NCBI GenBank assembly: GCA_028671895.1 | Contig: JAPMAC010000231.1 | Location: 11,000,001 to 11,064,000, forward strand | DNA length: 64,000 nucleotides | Source: Oenanthe sinensis | Lineage: Eukaryota; Streptophyta; Magnoliopsida; Apiales; Apiaceae | Direction of reading: 5' to 3' | Shown: positions 50,501 through 63,100 of the stretch, piece after piece | Layout of the letters: every line of letters starts with the position of its first letter | How positions within the stretch are numbered: position 1 is the stretch's first letter | Made by a program: the position numbers and the translations under genes | Notes under the pieces: model-generated | What the model saw: the letters and a program-made list of their open reading frames with translations, nothing else | What the model was told of the DNA's origin: nothing | Databases searched by the model: none

Positions 50501-50777
50501 CCTTATCAAACTCCACCTTCAAATCTTTGTTGCAGAATTGAGTGATGCTGAGAAGATTATGCTTCAAACCACTGACTAGGGCTACATCTTCAATGACAAC
50601 ATTTCCATGAATCAATTTGCCATATCCCATGGTGAAACCAGTGCTGTTGTCTCCAAAGGTTACCATTGGGCCAGCCTCATCCTTGAACTGTGACAGCAGG
50701 GCCTTGTCACTAGTCATATGCCTTGAACAGCCACTGCCCAAAATCCACATGACCTTCTTCTTACCTGTGCCCTGCAA
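47544..50777 (-). CDS. pol of the young copia element (protease, integrase, RT, RNase H), defective
   Basis: One minus-strand frame of 1,078 codons with two internal stops: TAA at 49314-49316 (codon 488) and TAG at 49182-49184 (codon 532), both in the linker between integrase and RT. The protease motif reads WILGSGCSRHM: the catalytic Asp of the D-S-G triad is Gly. Integrase: zinc motif (LWHKRLSHLNLK then CEACQKGK), core with MDLFGP, RSDNSTEF and QQNGVVERKNRTL, so D, D and E are present. RT: MDVKSAFLNG, LKQAPRAWYD, YADDIIFGST. RNase H: GYSDADFAG, STAEAEYIAAGS, NHSKTKHIDVRYHFIREH. The end is IFTKPLDEATFNRLVSEIGM. RT and RNase H catalytic motifs look whole. The frame opens at 50777 after a TGA, and gag ends at 50789, so the two frames do not overlap. 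Confidence 0.93.
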
Positions 50778-50788
50778 TCAAACACAAA

Positions 50789-53281
50789 TCAAGTTTTCTT
50801 TGGTACCCAAACAAGGTTGGGTCCTTTATGCTTAGTCACATGAATGTCATTCCTGTTCTTAACAGTCTCAGTCACTTGCACATGCACATTTTCATTTTTC
50901 TTGTTTTGATTTTTTGCTTGATTAGTGCTTCCAGAACTAGATGCATGCTTAGGTGACATGGAGTATTTTCTGTGTTTCACAAGACTAGCAGATTTAGGCC
51001 TAGGACTGTTGATATACAAATTCTGACTTATGCATCCATCAACAAACTGTTTTCTGAGCCTAAAACAGGTATTCATGATATTCATGTTACATGGCATACA
51101 ATCAAATTTGTCACAAAATTTATGATTATCATGCATTAAAGGCTTAACATAACCACATGCAAACTTATCATTTCCCACAACAGGTTTCTTGCACAAGTGA
51201 GTAAGATGATTTGTTGAACCACAGTTTTTACAAATCTTTCTTGGTGCATTATGAACAGGTGCATAGTTGTTGTGTTTGTTAATGCCTATTTTTCCATTTC
51301 TATTAGCCTTTTTGTTTTTAGCATGCATAGCATCATTTTTCTGATCATCCTGTTTAGTTTCAGTTTGAACAGGAGTGGACTTGGTTTTGATTGTGGGTTC
51401 TTCTTTCTCAACAGAGGCCGCTTTTCTTTCAATAGCTTCCTTATCCTCATCATCTAACTGTTGTTTAATAACCATACTGGCTTCATCTAGTTCAACAGTA
51501 GCTTTCTTAAAAATTGGTTCTTTGACATTTTTCAAAATATGAGGATTACCTTGGATTTCAATCTTTTTGTCTCTTGTTAAAACGAATTTTTTCTTTTTAA
51601 GATTCTCATAATCAAAACCAACTCCAATCCTAGTGTTTTCCTTGTTCTTCTCATGAAACTCTTTAACAATAGTTGCTGAGTTTTGATAAGATCTAATTTT
51701 CAACTCATTTTCAGAAATTTGTTCTTTAAGAAACTTCTCAATTTGTTCAGAACACACTATTTTGTTCTTGAGATATTCATTTTCCTGTTTCAAGTTTTCC
51801 ATGTTTATAACAGACAATTCTAGAGTCTCATTTCTTGCAATTAGTTCTTCATTAGCTTTTACTAACCTAGCAATCTCCTCATAAGCAGCAGTCATACTGG
51901 TGTGAATGTTAAACATCTCAATACTTAAATCTTCCACAGTTTTCTTGTATTGAGAATTTGACATATCAAGAGAGATTAAGTAAGGTACCTGAGAATTTGA
52001 AGATGAAGCTCCATCATGTGAGTTGGCCATGAGTGCCAGATTCCCATATTCCTCCTCCTCATCTTCATCTGTATCATCCCATCATTTTCCTTCAGCAATA
52101 TAAGCTTTTCCTGTCTGCTTTTTGAGAAGAGCTTCATACTTGGCTTCCAACTCCAAGTAGTCTTTATCCTTCTTGATTGACTTAGGTTTTCTGCATTCTG
52201 TTGCAAAGTGTCCAAGATCATTACAGTTATAGCATCTTATCTTGAATCTATCAACTGTTCCAGTCTTGTATCCTCCATTATTTGAGCTTCTCTGTGGATT
52301 CCTTTCTTTGCTTGAAGACTTGAAGGTTGGTTTTGGTTTGAAACTTTTGTTTCTTTTGAATCTCAAATTTCCAAACTTCTTTGCCATGAAGGCCATTGTT
52401 TTGTTGTCCATGCCTTCAAGTTCTTCAATGGTGTAAAAGTCATCTTCTTCTGACTCACTCTTGATGGAGTCCTTGTCTTCCTGTTCCTGATCTTCAATCA
52501 CCTCAGATTTCAACTTCCTGCTTGTACCAGTCTTTTCAATTGTTGATGGTTCCTTAGCAACCAGGGCATTTGAGACATTTGCCATTTTTCCTCTATTTGC
52601 TAAAATGGCCTTCTTTTGATAAAATTCCAGCTCATATGTTTTCAGTATTCCATAAAGTGTCTCAAGTGGAAGCTTTGTCAAATCTCTTCCTTCTCTTATT
52701 GCAGAGATTTTATGCTCCAGGTGCTCTGGGAGAGTTAACAGAAACTTCATATTTTTCTCCTTTGTTTCATAATATTTCCCATGAAGTTGAAGATCATTGA
52801 TCAGTTTATTGAACCTTTCAAATACTTCAGTTATGCCCTCATTTGATTTTGACATGAATGCTTCATATTGGGAAACAAGGAGCTGCCTTTGATTCTCTCT
52901 TACTTCCTTAGTTCCCTCACGCAGAATTTTTATTGTCTCCCATATGTGTTTGGCAGATGTACAATTGACAATATTGTTGTACGTCACAAGATCCAGTGAC
53001 TCAATTAATATTAGCATTAAGCTATTGTCAAGAGACACCTTTTCCTTCTCTGAGTCTGTGTACTGAGATGGATCTTTAGGTATCCATGTTGCAGGAATAA
53101 CTTCAGACCCACTAGTAGTTTCAGGAACTAGAGTTACTGGCATGAAAGGACCATTCTTTAATATTTCTGGATACATAGGGTTTGCAGCTTTTAAGAACAT
53201 CAGCATCTTCCTCTTCCATAGGTTGTAATTTTCTCTGTCAAATGTAGGAATCTTTATGCTTCTTAACTTCTGAGAACTCAT
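50789..53281 (-). CDS. gag of the young copia element, with an internal TGA
   Basis: Minus-strand frame of 830 codons from ATG 53281 (MSSQKLRSIKIPTFDRENYN), chosen because it lies 35 bp after the primer site; the 16 codons upstream belong to the leader. The only interruption is TGA at 52082-52084 (codon 400). The decayed copy at the window start has Cys there, so TGA is a new mutation. First part: the copia gag N-terminal domain and the LPLETLYGILKTYELEFYQK segment, then a zinc knuckle CYNCNDLGHFATEC. Second part: a long coiled coil (about residues 430-560), then CKNCGSTNHLTHLC, a second knuckle. The end is LVWVPKKT followed by TGA. Gag assembles particles and binds RNA. Confidence 0.9.
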
Positions 53282-53315
53282 CTTGATCTTTAGTCTGTAT
53301 GTTTGTTTACAGCCT

Positions 53316-53328
53316 GGCTTTGATACCA
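53316..53328 (-). other. Primer-binding site of the young copia element
   Basis: TGGTATCAAAGCC on the minus strand, two bases after the 5' LTR; matches the 3' end of initiator tRNA-Met with one change from the usual TGGTATCAGAGC. Confidence 0.85.
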
Positions 53329-53330
53329 CT

Positions 53331-54574
53331 TGTTAGGAATTTAGAGACCCGGAAGTTACAGGGGGGGTGAATGTATACTTCAAAATTTTCTTGATTAGAA
53401 AATGAACTTGTTCGAAGCTTGAAGAACTGATGGAATTACGATAGTGTTTATCAAGACATATAACAGTAAATAATATAGACATAGATGTAACTTTCAATCT
53501 AATTTGTATTAGAATGAACTTTGCTACAATCTGAAATTCAGTTTGAATTTCAGCTTCTTGTTCTGGGATTCTTACAATTATAAAAATGCTCAAGACACTA
53601 TCAAATGTGGCTGTGCATAAAGTATATAGACAACATGTCTTGTGCACATACTCACATGAGACAGTTTTAGCTAAAACTAGAAATAGACAGAGACTGTTTT
53701 ACATTTGACTAATGACTATTTCTAGCTAACACTGCTGTGACAGTCTGCTCCATCCTGCCTTATCTCGTCTGTCACTTTTCTTGACTTATCTTCCCAGCTG
53801 CATTGTAGACTTGTCTCTATCTGTGCAGGTTTAACTTATCCTGCATAAACAGAGCTGCAACATCATCTGTCTTGTTCTACAATTCTTCCTTGAAACTAGC
53901 TTCTTTTTGCAGTCGAGTACTCTTCTTGAAATTGATTCGATAAGTCAAGGAGATTGACTTCTCGAACAGCTGTGACTTCTCGATTGGTCCTGAATACTTG
54001 ATTTCTCGAATGACTAGACTTCTCGATCGCATACTCATCTTGATAACTTCTCGATCAGACTAGACTTCTCGAATACATGCTTGACATTGACTTCTCGAAT
54101 GACTCAGCCTTATTACTTCTCGAATGCTCCATTTGCTAGCTTCTCGAATTGTTTGTTTTCACTTCTCGAATGACTCATAATTTACACTTCTCGATTGGCT
54201 TCAATACTTGACTTGTCGAATGACTGATTTCTCGATCGAGTACTGAGCAGATAAAAGTTTTGAGACTTCTCGAAATGTTTCCATAGTTCTGACTTCTCGA
54301 ATAGATGACTTCTCGACCAAGTAAATTGCCTTAGTAGAATTCTCAGATAACTTCTCTTATTTCTTCACAGTCTTCTTTGTCTGGTTGCATGATTCAACTT
54401 GAATCTTCTAACTGACTTTATTTCTGACTTAATTTACAATTTGAAGGTAAACAGAGAAAACTTCTATTTGCAAATTACACATGAATAACTAAGTCACTAG
54501 TCTATTACCGAAGTACAAACTGAGTTACAGCAAGACAGATAATTAAATAGGCTAGGCTTGATTTAAGTCCAACA
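53331..54574 (-). repeat. 5' LTR of the young copia element
   Basis: 1,244 bp, TGTTAGGAATTTAG to TTTAAGTCCAACA on the plus strand. Nearly identical to 40765-42014. Carries the same TTCnnGAA array at about 53929-54318, which would drive gag-pol transcription to the left. Confidence 0.95.
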
Positions 54575-54618
54575 AGTTTTCCTCTGACTATTGTGCTTGT
54601 CTGCTCGATTGTTCAATG

Positions 54619-54626
54619 CGGCTATG
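54619..54626. repeat. 8-bp target duplication CGGCTATG (left)
   Basis: CGGCTATG at 54619-54626 and again at 55188-55195, flanking the MITE. Confidence 0.9.
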
Positions 54627-55187
54627 TAGGGGTGAACAAAAATCCGATTAAACCGCCAACCCGAACCAACCCACCCCTTTTTTCGGCCGAATAAACCGAA
54701 CCGTCCGAAACCAAAATATAAATGGGTTAATTTTTAAAAAACCCGAACTAATTGGGTTGGGTAAGGGTTTAACAAATTTTAACCCTTACCCAACCCAACC
54801 CAACCCGTTTACATAAAATGCAGATTTTTTTGCATATTTTCTGCATATTCTATATATTTTTTACATATTTTCTATAAATTTCTGCACTATATAAATTTTT
54901 TGCACTATATAAATTTTTTGCAACACATTCTGCAACACTTTCCGGCTCTTGCAACATTTTCTGCAACAAGCAGAATTTTCTGCAAATGTGCGGGATTTGG
55001 GTTACGATTGGGTTGGGTTGGGTTAGGTTACGATTTTCTGCAAACCGAACTAATTGGGTTGGGTTGGGTTGGGTTGGGTTACGATTTTTTTTACAATTAA
55101 TGGGTTGATTTTTTATAAAACCGAACTAATCGGGTTGGGTCGAGGTTTGACGAAAACCCGACCCAACCCTACCCATGTTCACCCCTA
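54627..55187. mobile_element. hAT-type MITE with GGGTT repeats
   Basis: 561 bp with terminal inverted repeats TAGGGGTGAAC and GTTCACCCCTA and a perfect 8-bp target duplication, which is diagnostic of hAT transposition. The interior is largely palindromic and holds arrays of GGGTT/AACCC (54795-54812, 55008-55027, 55054-55080) and a TGCAACA/TTTTCTGCA theme. No transposase; mobilised in trans. The 66-codon open stretch inside it is a repeat artefact. Confidence 0.9.
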
Positions 55188-55261
55188 CGGCTATGAAAGT
55201 TAAAGATACATAAATTACAAAAGAATGGTGCTAATTAGTGATTAATGGAAGATATCATTGG

Positions 55262-58200
55262 TGTAACGCCCCCAAATCCGGGGTCTGGGATTTGAGTCGT
55301 CACGTCATCATCCAATCCTTTAAAACCTGCAATACTCAACACTTCACCAAAATCACATCATAGACCCCTCTCTCTCACACATACAAGTTATAGCCTTAGA
55401 AACGATATACAACAAGTACCATTAGTTATTACAAACCAAATGTACTTAACCAGGATCTCACGCTATCAATGATAACCTCTACCTGAAGTGACATTGATAA
55501 CTAGATCAAAACTGAAACCTATTAACTTACTTCTGCGGAATAGTTCTGAACTGAACCTTCTCAAAGGTGAATCTCCTACTTCCTTCCTCCAAGTATAGAG
55601 CCAATCCAATGCGTTATCGCTTTCTCTGAAAATTTATTATAAAGCAAGGGTGAACGAAAGAATGCTCAGCAAATTATCCACCCAATTATCTAGGTGATTC
55701 TCATCAAAGAACATGACAATCACTATTATCTCGATAGTATATCATAATGTTACCGGTATAGGGTAAGCATAGCAAAGTATCTCTCGACAATACATATAGT
55801 CAGAGTTTTCTGTTAAAAGCATCTATACTCAATCCTAGAGTTTAAAAGGATATAATCCGAACGATTTAGTTCATTATATAAAATAAGACACTATCGAATA
55901 TAGTGTTACCACTCTTTCATACTTCCTCTGAAACTTTTGAAATAAAACTCAATGAACTTATTATGTTCACCGTTTTGAGATAATCTTATCAATAACTTAG
56001 CAAAATAGTATCAACTATAGCTTTGCTAGATTCCCATAAATACAATAAGTACCCAGTTTAATATACCGCAATAATAGTTGCTTCTCATCATAACTTCTAG
56101 ATTGACCTGTTGTGTTGTGATATATATAAAGAAGGTAAGCGTGAGCAATATAGCTCCGCAAGAACATATATACTTCTGAAAACATGCTGTAAATCTGTAA
56201 GCTTTTTCCTTTATCAAATATATTCTGAAAACATGTTGTAGGTTATTTGTAGAAGCATTTATATACAGATAACCGAAGTTTAAAGTAACTTTCATCGATA
56301 TATGATGAACAAGATAAACCTTTTAAAACATTTCTTCGCTAACCACACCTTCGGTAACCAAGCCCTTAGCGGCTTTCGTTACGGTGCGTAGCACATTTCC
56401 AATCTGGAAGAAGGGACTGTATTTGGAGCATCAACACGCCCGCTACCACACATCCACGATGATCAGTCGTAGCACGTGGCAGCCTTCATGAGCAACCTTA
56501 CGGAAGCCTTCAGTTTCTCTACATGTAGAAGGAGGAGCCCCGGTACTCGTACCGTTAATGGGTAGTCACCCTTGACCGCATATGGGTCAATTGCTGGACC
56601 GTGCGTCACTCGGCCTCTTACGCTAACTCCAAGTCCGCTGAATCTATCTATACATCTGGAACTGGAATATTAATCCAAGCTCCCCAAGTATATCTGATAC
56701 TTGTTAATAGATTCGTCTATCTAACCTGGAATTGAAGTAATCCTAGTTCCCCAAGTATATCTGATACTTGTTAATAGACACTCATAGCTATGAGCATACA
56801 TTGTCAGATTAAGTGACGTCGTCGCCTTACCACACAGGCAAGATGACCTTCATCATATAATCTCCTTTCTCAAGGACTGAATTCATTTTTGAAAACCATG
56901 ACTCGGGAGTTCGTCGGAAACCTCTCTGCTTTTGATAAGTTGAAAAGCTCTCACTATTGTGGAAACTGGTTCCAAAACTTGACTGCTTTTGAGAAATAAA
57001 TAGCTATTCATCTCCTATACCGAGTTCCCTATTTTTGATAAGTCTGAACGTATTTTATTCTTATTAACAGAATAAATAAATATTTAAATTAAATATTAGG
57101 GAGCTCTCACTATTTGTAAATCATTTTCTGAAGGTCGGAAAGTATTTAAAATAATTATCGAAAGTTTCGAATAATTATTAAGGACCTAAAATCATTTGTA
57201 AATGAATTTTAAATAATTAATAAATGTTTAAATAATATTTATTAATTATAATTAATAAATAATCCTCGATAAATGAATATTTAAAATAATATTCATTAAT
57301 TAAATAAATATTAAAATAATATTTATTATCCTTATTTAATTCTTTTATCGAAAGAATATCAAAATATAAATATCGAAGTATTTATATCGTCTTTTCAAAA
57401 TAATCTGTCTCCGGCTTCTTCCGGATTACGACAGTACTTAACATAATCTTCCGACTCCCGGTCTACGTTCGAAAATACATAACTTGCTATACATTCATAG
57501 CCTTTTTCCTCTTACCGGCTTATATCTATAACTCTTATAGCATATAACCGAAACATTTGTGAAATATGTAACTTTACATAAAACAGTTCATACTATTCAA
57601 CATACAGTTATATCACAACAACAACAGTCTTTCGACAAAACAATTGTACATTATGTACTAATTTTGAAAACTTGCATAAGCATAATTTAATTTCATATGC
57701 AACTGAAGAATATAACCTTTTGAAAATAAAAGTATAAGGTTAGGAAAACTTGCCTGGAGTCCAAGATACGTTCTCAGAGTCACACTCGTTCCAGATTTTC
57801 TATCAATAGATATCATAATCTTGATTAGTACTCTTAATATCATCAACTACTTATATTACTAATAAGTATAATCACATAACGAGTCCAATTATGATAACTC
57901 CAATTTCTACTTAGTCCTTTTATTAACTCTTGTTTTACCTGGCATTCATCCTCGGGTCTATCTTGACTATCCGTAAACCATTTCGTCAACGACTTTTAAT
58001 TTAATCCTTTTACTCCAATCCATAGTCATGTTATTCCTCAACATCTTTCGTATATAACTCGTGTAGGAATTAAGTCTCAAAAATCAACTTACGTCTACGT
58101 TTTATAGTGAGAATAAGCACTAAGTCACTTTTTAGTAATTCTCACTTTAAACACCCAACTTCTAGAATTTTTAGTAAATTGAGTCTTAATCCGATTAACT

Positions 58201-60122
58201 CAATTCTTTCTCTGGAGTCATCCTTGACATCCCTAGTATCTTAAATAAAAGTTTCATATGCAATTAAGCATCCTAGCTACTTCGATGATAGCCTCAAAGT
58301 TGGTTATTAACGTGGTTTCTAAGTTATGCGATACCTTTAGTAAATCGGTCATAACTTTTGACTCGTAACTCCAAATGATGCAAACTTAGCGCGCAAACGA
58401 TCTAGAGAATACCTAGAATACAATCCATCAAAGTTCTGCCCCTGGACAGAGGACGTATTTTCGAATGTTCAAAACAGGGCAGTAGCTTCCCCAGTGAACA
58501 GCATCACCGCGCAACTTTGGTTTCAACATTTTTATAAAATCGAAATTTTAACATCTGTGCATGAAAATTTACAGGAGCCTTAATCACTGTCCAAAATATT
58601 TATCCTCAAAATTTCATGATTTTTGATAACTGGTAAGGGGTCCGTTTATATTTCCAAAATGAGCACAAGACAGCAGTTTGCTCATTTTAGTCACCTCCAC
58701 TAAAACTAGCTTTTCTTCTAAACCGTAAATCGTATCGACATCATTTTTATACCAAAACAAACTACAAAACAAGCTCTACCATTGACTGGGCAGTGATGTT
58801 CAAAAATATTATTTTGACAGTTCGAAATGCTTGGCTAAAACAGGCCTATTTGCAAACGGGCATTACGACGGCTATAATCGTGACGTTTTCCGGATTTAAC
58901 TAAGTTAATCCATTCAATATCAACCAAATCATCAACCCAACCATTTTTACTAAATAATCAGTTTATATACTTCATAAACTTATCACCATCAACAATCCAT
59001 AATATTCAACCAACCATATTCAACCATATACACCCAAACTCCTTAAATCAACTTATACTTAAACATCACTTAAACTCAAGCTTATAACTTAAAGCAAAAT
59101 CAAAGGGTGGATGATATTTATACCTTCCTTGAATCCTTAACATACTAACAAGAGCTTGTAAGCCTTAAAGGAGCCTTGATCTATGCTTAACATCCTTAAA
59201 CTTGCAAGAGAAAATCAAGAACAAGTTAGTAAATTTTCGGAGTTACTATTCAGCCTCAACTTCCATGATTTATTTACCCAATCAAAACACCTCCAAAAAT
59301 TATGAAATTAAATACGTACCTTCTACATATAATGAAGGACCTATGGTTAAAATTTGGTGATTTTTGGATGAGTAGAACCGAAGTTATAAAATCGTCTTTG
59401 CACCTTGCTCAAGCTGGGCAGAAAATGGAGAAGAATGGGAGAGAGCTTTTCTACTTTACTTGTTTTTTTTGTTTTCTAGCTTTTTGAAAAGGTGTTGGCT
59501 GATTTTGTGGTGACTTGTGATGTAAAGTATGGCATGGTTACTAATGTCAAAGAAGCATGGTGCTTTAGTCCTTGTTCCCTAATTCATGGAACTATGTCTC
59601 CAAGTATTAGTTGGTTGCTTGGTTAGTTTCTAACTAGCTAGTTCCTTACTTGGTTACTCCCATTTGGTTGCCAAGTCTTCTAGTTGCATGGGATTTGCAA
59701 GGATATGGTGCACTTTACTTGTTATCCAACATTTATCACTTAATCCTCCATGTAAATTCGATTATCCTCCGAAAGCGATTCGTCGTATGAATTCTGTATC
59801 GTAAATCCTTAATATTCTAAATACTTATTTCGAAACAAACCTTTGAGTTCCTAAATTATAATCCTCCCAGTCATAACATAATTCTCTTATTCCTCGATAT
59901 CTCATAAATTACGAAACAAATAGTAAAAGTGAAAATCTTCGAATTCCGACATCTTTTACATTCACTCATTTGTTTCATACAACAATACCGCATATTCGGT
60001 TTTCCCATATTCTACTACTTACCTAGTGTGGGCTAAAAAGTTTTTCATAATTCGTAGAATCACTATTCATCAGGGTCATTTATAAATAAAAAAAAATAAG
60101 TCCAAAAATCCGGGTTATTACA
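55262..60122 (-). repeat. 3' LTR of the gypsy element (4,861 bp)
   Basis: TGTAACGCCCCC to CCGGGTTATTACA. Contains a direct duplication of CCCCAAGTATATCTGATACT (near 56692 and 56741) and a very AT-rich block with repeated AATAATATTTATT words (57080-57370). Short open stretches (56026-56295, 57658-57846, 59302-59487) have no recognisable product. Confidence 0.85.
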
Positions 60123-63100
60123 GTCTACCCTCCTTAAAAGGATTCCGTCCTCGGAATCTAAACAAAAGCAACTAAGGGTTGTCTCTTCACCCCTTTTGAT
60201 TCACCCATACACCCTTTCTGGTGCTATGGTTTTGTTTCTCCATACTTTCTCTTTCTGGTCATCGATCCCTACCGGTCGTAAGACACATTTGCTTACCATC
60301 TCTACAATTCCTTATTCTAACACGTGCTTAGCATTCACATCGTTCTCTCGTAATATAGACGTAAGGCACACGAGGTTTTTTTTTTTTTTTTGTATTATAA
60401 ATATTGCGAAACATCGCCAACGTATATGTATTTTCTATCATGCTTCAGAACTCACCAATATTAATATCCTCAAGCTTAACTTTCTCATAAGTCAAATCTC
60501 GTTACCACTTTTCGTGATAATATCTCTAGAAAAGTGAAGTCTCTCACTCCATACTCTGTCCTTTCTGATTAGATTAGCGTACATGCGGGTTCCTTCTCGA
60601 TACCCAAACATTTCCTCGTTCTTTGTCTTAGTCTTAAAGTAAGGGATATCGACATTATTCTTCTGTACAAGATTTCATAAGGTGGCGTGGTTACATTCTG
60701 AATGTAACTATTCTCGAATGAAAACTCTATCTGTAGTATGTGATTTTCCCGACTCCTCTCGATATCCAAGGTATAAACCTTTCTTTATGAAGTGTTATCT
60801 TTGCACGAGATTTTAACTGAAGATCCTTTTATCGGATAACATTGCGATAAAATGATCCGAGTGATTTGAAGATAAATAAAATCACTTCCAAATGTATATG
60901 AGAAGAGGAAACTTTTGATATGAATGAGAACAACATATATGTACTTGTGATGGAAAGTCTTTAGCATCATTTGGCTTTTCAACACATAATTGGGCGGCGT
61001 CCCACCAGACTTTTGTCACACAGACAAGAAGTCACACCATATGCATTGTCAATCCCAATCGGATGACGAATTGTCAAACATAAGAAGAAGGAAAAAAAAA
61101 TTGATGTTGAAAAGATGTGAGGAGTTTTCTTTCCTGAAGGTGTTACAGAACTTTAACATAAAACAAGTCCGTACTTATCTAGGATTCTATCTTACAAAGT
61201 CTCAAACCCAACATCCCAACTCTAGAATTCCGGCTTGAATACCTCTATGGCACTCATGTTCCTCATAACTCCTAAACTCTCATCCGTGCAATTAATGCTT
61301 TTATAACTCAGGTGCATATACTATAGTTATCGACTACGATCATGAGTCAGATACCTTAACAAACATTTATAACGACCTGTAGTCCACAAGTTCTCACCTC
61401 CTTTAGTACATTAGGTCTTTCCCATTTCCCAACAATTTCAATACATCAACATAACTCTTTTGCTACTTATTAATTTCTCAGAATTTAACTTTACTCACCA
61501 AAACTCACACTTTAGAGAGAATGGCATGCAATCTCTTTTCTCTTTCTAAGGCTAATTACACTCATCCTTCGTTCTCTCTCTTCATCTTTTGGTAGATCGA
61601 AATATCATTTATAAAAACTAGGGCCATTTGCCCAATCATTTCTTAATAATTCCATTGATTAAACCCATAAAATTTATAGGTGCATTCATTGATCCAATTG
61701 ACATCATATCTTAGAACTCATAATGTTCGTAACTCTTGTCGAATGCAACCTTAGGCAATTCATCTAGGTCAATCTCTATTTCAGGATATCTAATCCTCAA
61801 ATCTATCCTCGAAGGGTAAATTATATCTCCAAATGGTCGGATAATCTCTATCCATGGTTAGGATATTCATTCCTAATTGCAATCTTAATCAATCTTGGCA
61901 GTCAACACACTGACTCATGGTGTTATCCTTTTTTTCTAACAATCAAAACAAGTGCACCTCATGGTGACACTTCATTCTCCTCATGCCTTTCTCTTAATAC
62001 TCCTTTTTAATTGAATAATTAATCTCTTTTTTTTTTCTTGGTAGGTGCAAACTTCTAAATACCTCTGATGCTAGTGTTATTCCTGTCACTAGATCGATGT
62101 TGAATTATAAAACTGTATTAGGTAGTACCTCATAAGGTCACTGATAATTACCTTCTCAACCCATTAACTACTACATACTCTCTCTCTTTCCAAGTAATTC
62201 CTCTTTCGTACCCATCAAGGTTGTCCAACAACCTATCATCCAAAGTGTAATAGTTCACTTCCATTGTAATCAAAATTCCTCAATTTATTTCTTTGTCCTT
62301 GAACACAACTTCATCATTATTGCATAAGCTTAACCTTCACTATTTTATCTTCATCGCTAGTTTGATCATCCTTATGCAAACCATATTTTTATCTTGACAT
62401 TACATCTATTCTCTCTTCTCAACAAAAATTATATCTCTGTTGAATGGCACTAGTAAATATTCATTCAATATTACTCTTCATGCCTCAGTCTTGCACTCTT
62501 GAATCACTACTTCTTATGCTTCGACTTTTTTTTTTATTCTTTTTATAACAATTTCCTGAATCATCTCCACTTAGTAAGTTAAATCCATCACAACAATTTC
62601 ATCTGGTCACAACATACGAGACAACTACTCAACAACTATTGTAACCTTTAATTCTTAATATTCCATACTTAGGTTATTTCGTCATGGTCCCGATTTTAAC
62701 TTCATCCAGCTTCCCAAATATTTAGGAAAGTATTTGCAAGATACACAACCTAGTTTTAGTAATAAACAGATTCACTTCAAAAGTTCATACTTACTCTCGT
62801 GAAAGCAACAATTGCTAGGCTTGACTATACACAATAATTATTCCACCGGTTCTAGTTTAAACTCAGCTCCGGGTTACACCCTTCCTGGATTTCCCCCTTA
62901 ATCACGGGTCTTTAATGAATTGCACTCATGGGTGATACTTTCTTAGGGTGAAACAACATGTAGGTGCCAGAATAGGTTGACGCTTATCCAATATGTCCTT
63001 ATCACTGCTCATATCAGCAGGACTGTCCTATATCTCAACAGGCTATCAAACACATCACGTGAGATATGCCGGATCAATATTACCTATCAGGTTGCTAGCT

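Larger units (their letters stand above)
40765..54574 (-). mobile_element. Young Ty1/copia retrotransposon with a large 3' ORF (Sirevirus-like)
   Basis: 13.8-kb element in minus orientation: 5' LTR 53331-54574, primer site 53316-53328, gag 53281-50789, pol 50777-47544, spacer 47543-46719, 3' ORF 46718-42072, purine tract 42030-42015, 3' LTR 40765-42014. LTRs differ by about 15 substitutions plus one G-run length difference in ~1,245 bp (hand count), which implies a recent insertion. Flanks share GTTT (40761-40764, 54575-54578); one T of a 5-bp duplication may be lost. Copia order (integrase before RT), a large gag with two zinc knuckles, and a frame between pol and the LTR point to the Sirevirus branch. 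The copy is defective: nonsense codons in gag, pol and the 3' ORF, and a changed protease active site. Confidence 0.93.

Noticed and set aside
55008..55080. Interstitial telomere
   Set aside because: The plant telomere unit is TTTAGGG; here it is GGGTT, inside a MITE with its own ends and target duplication.
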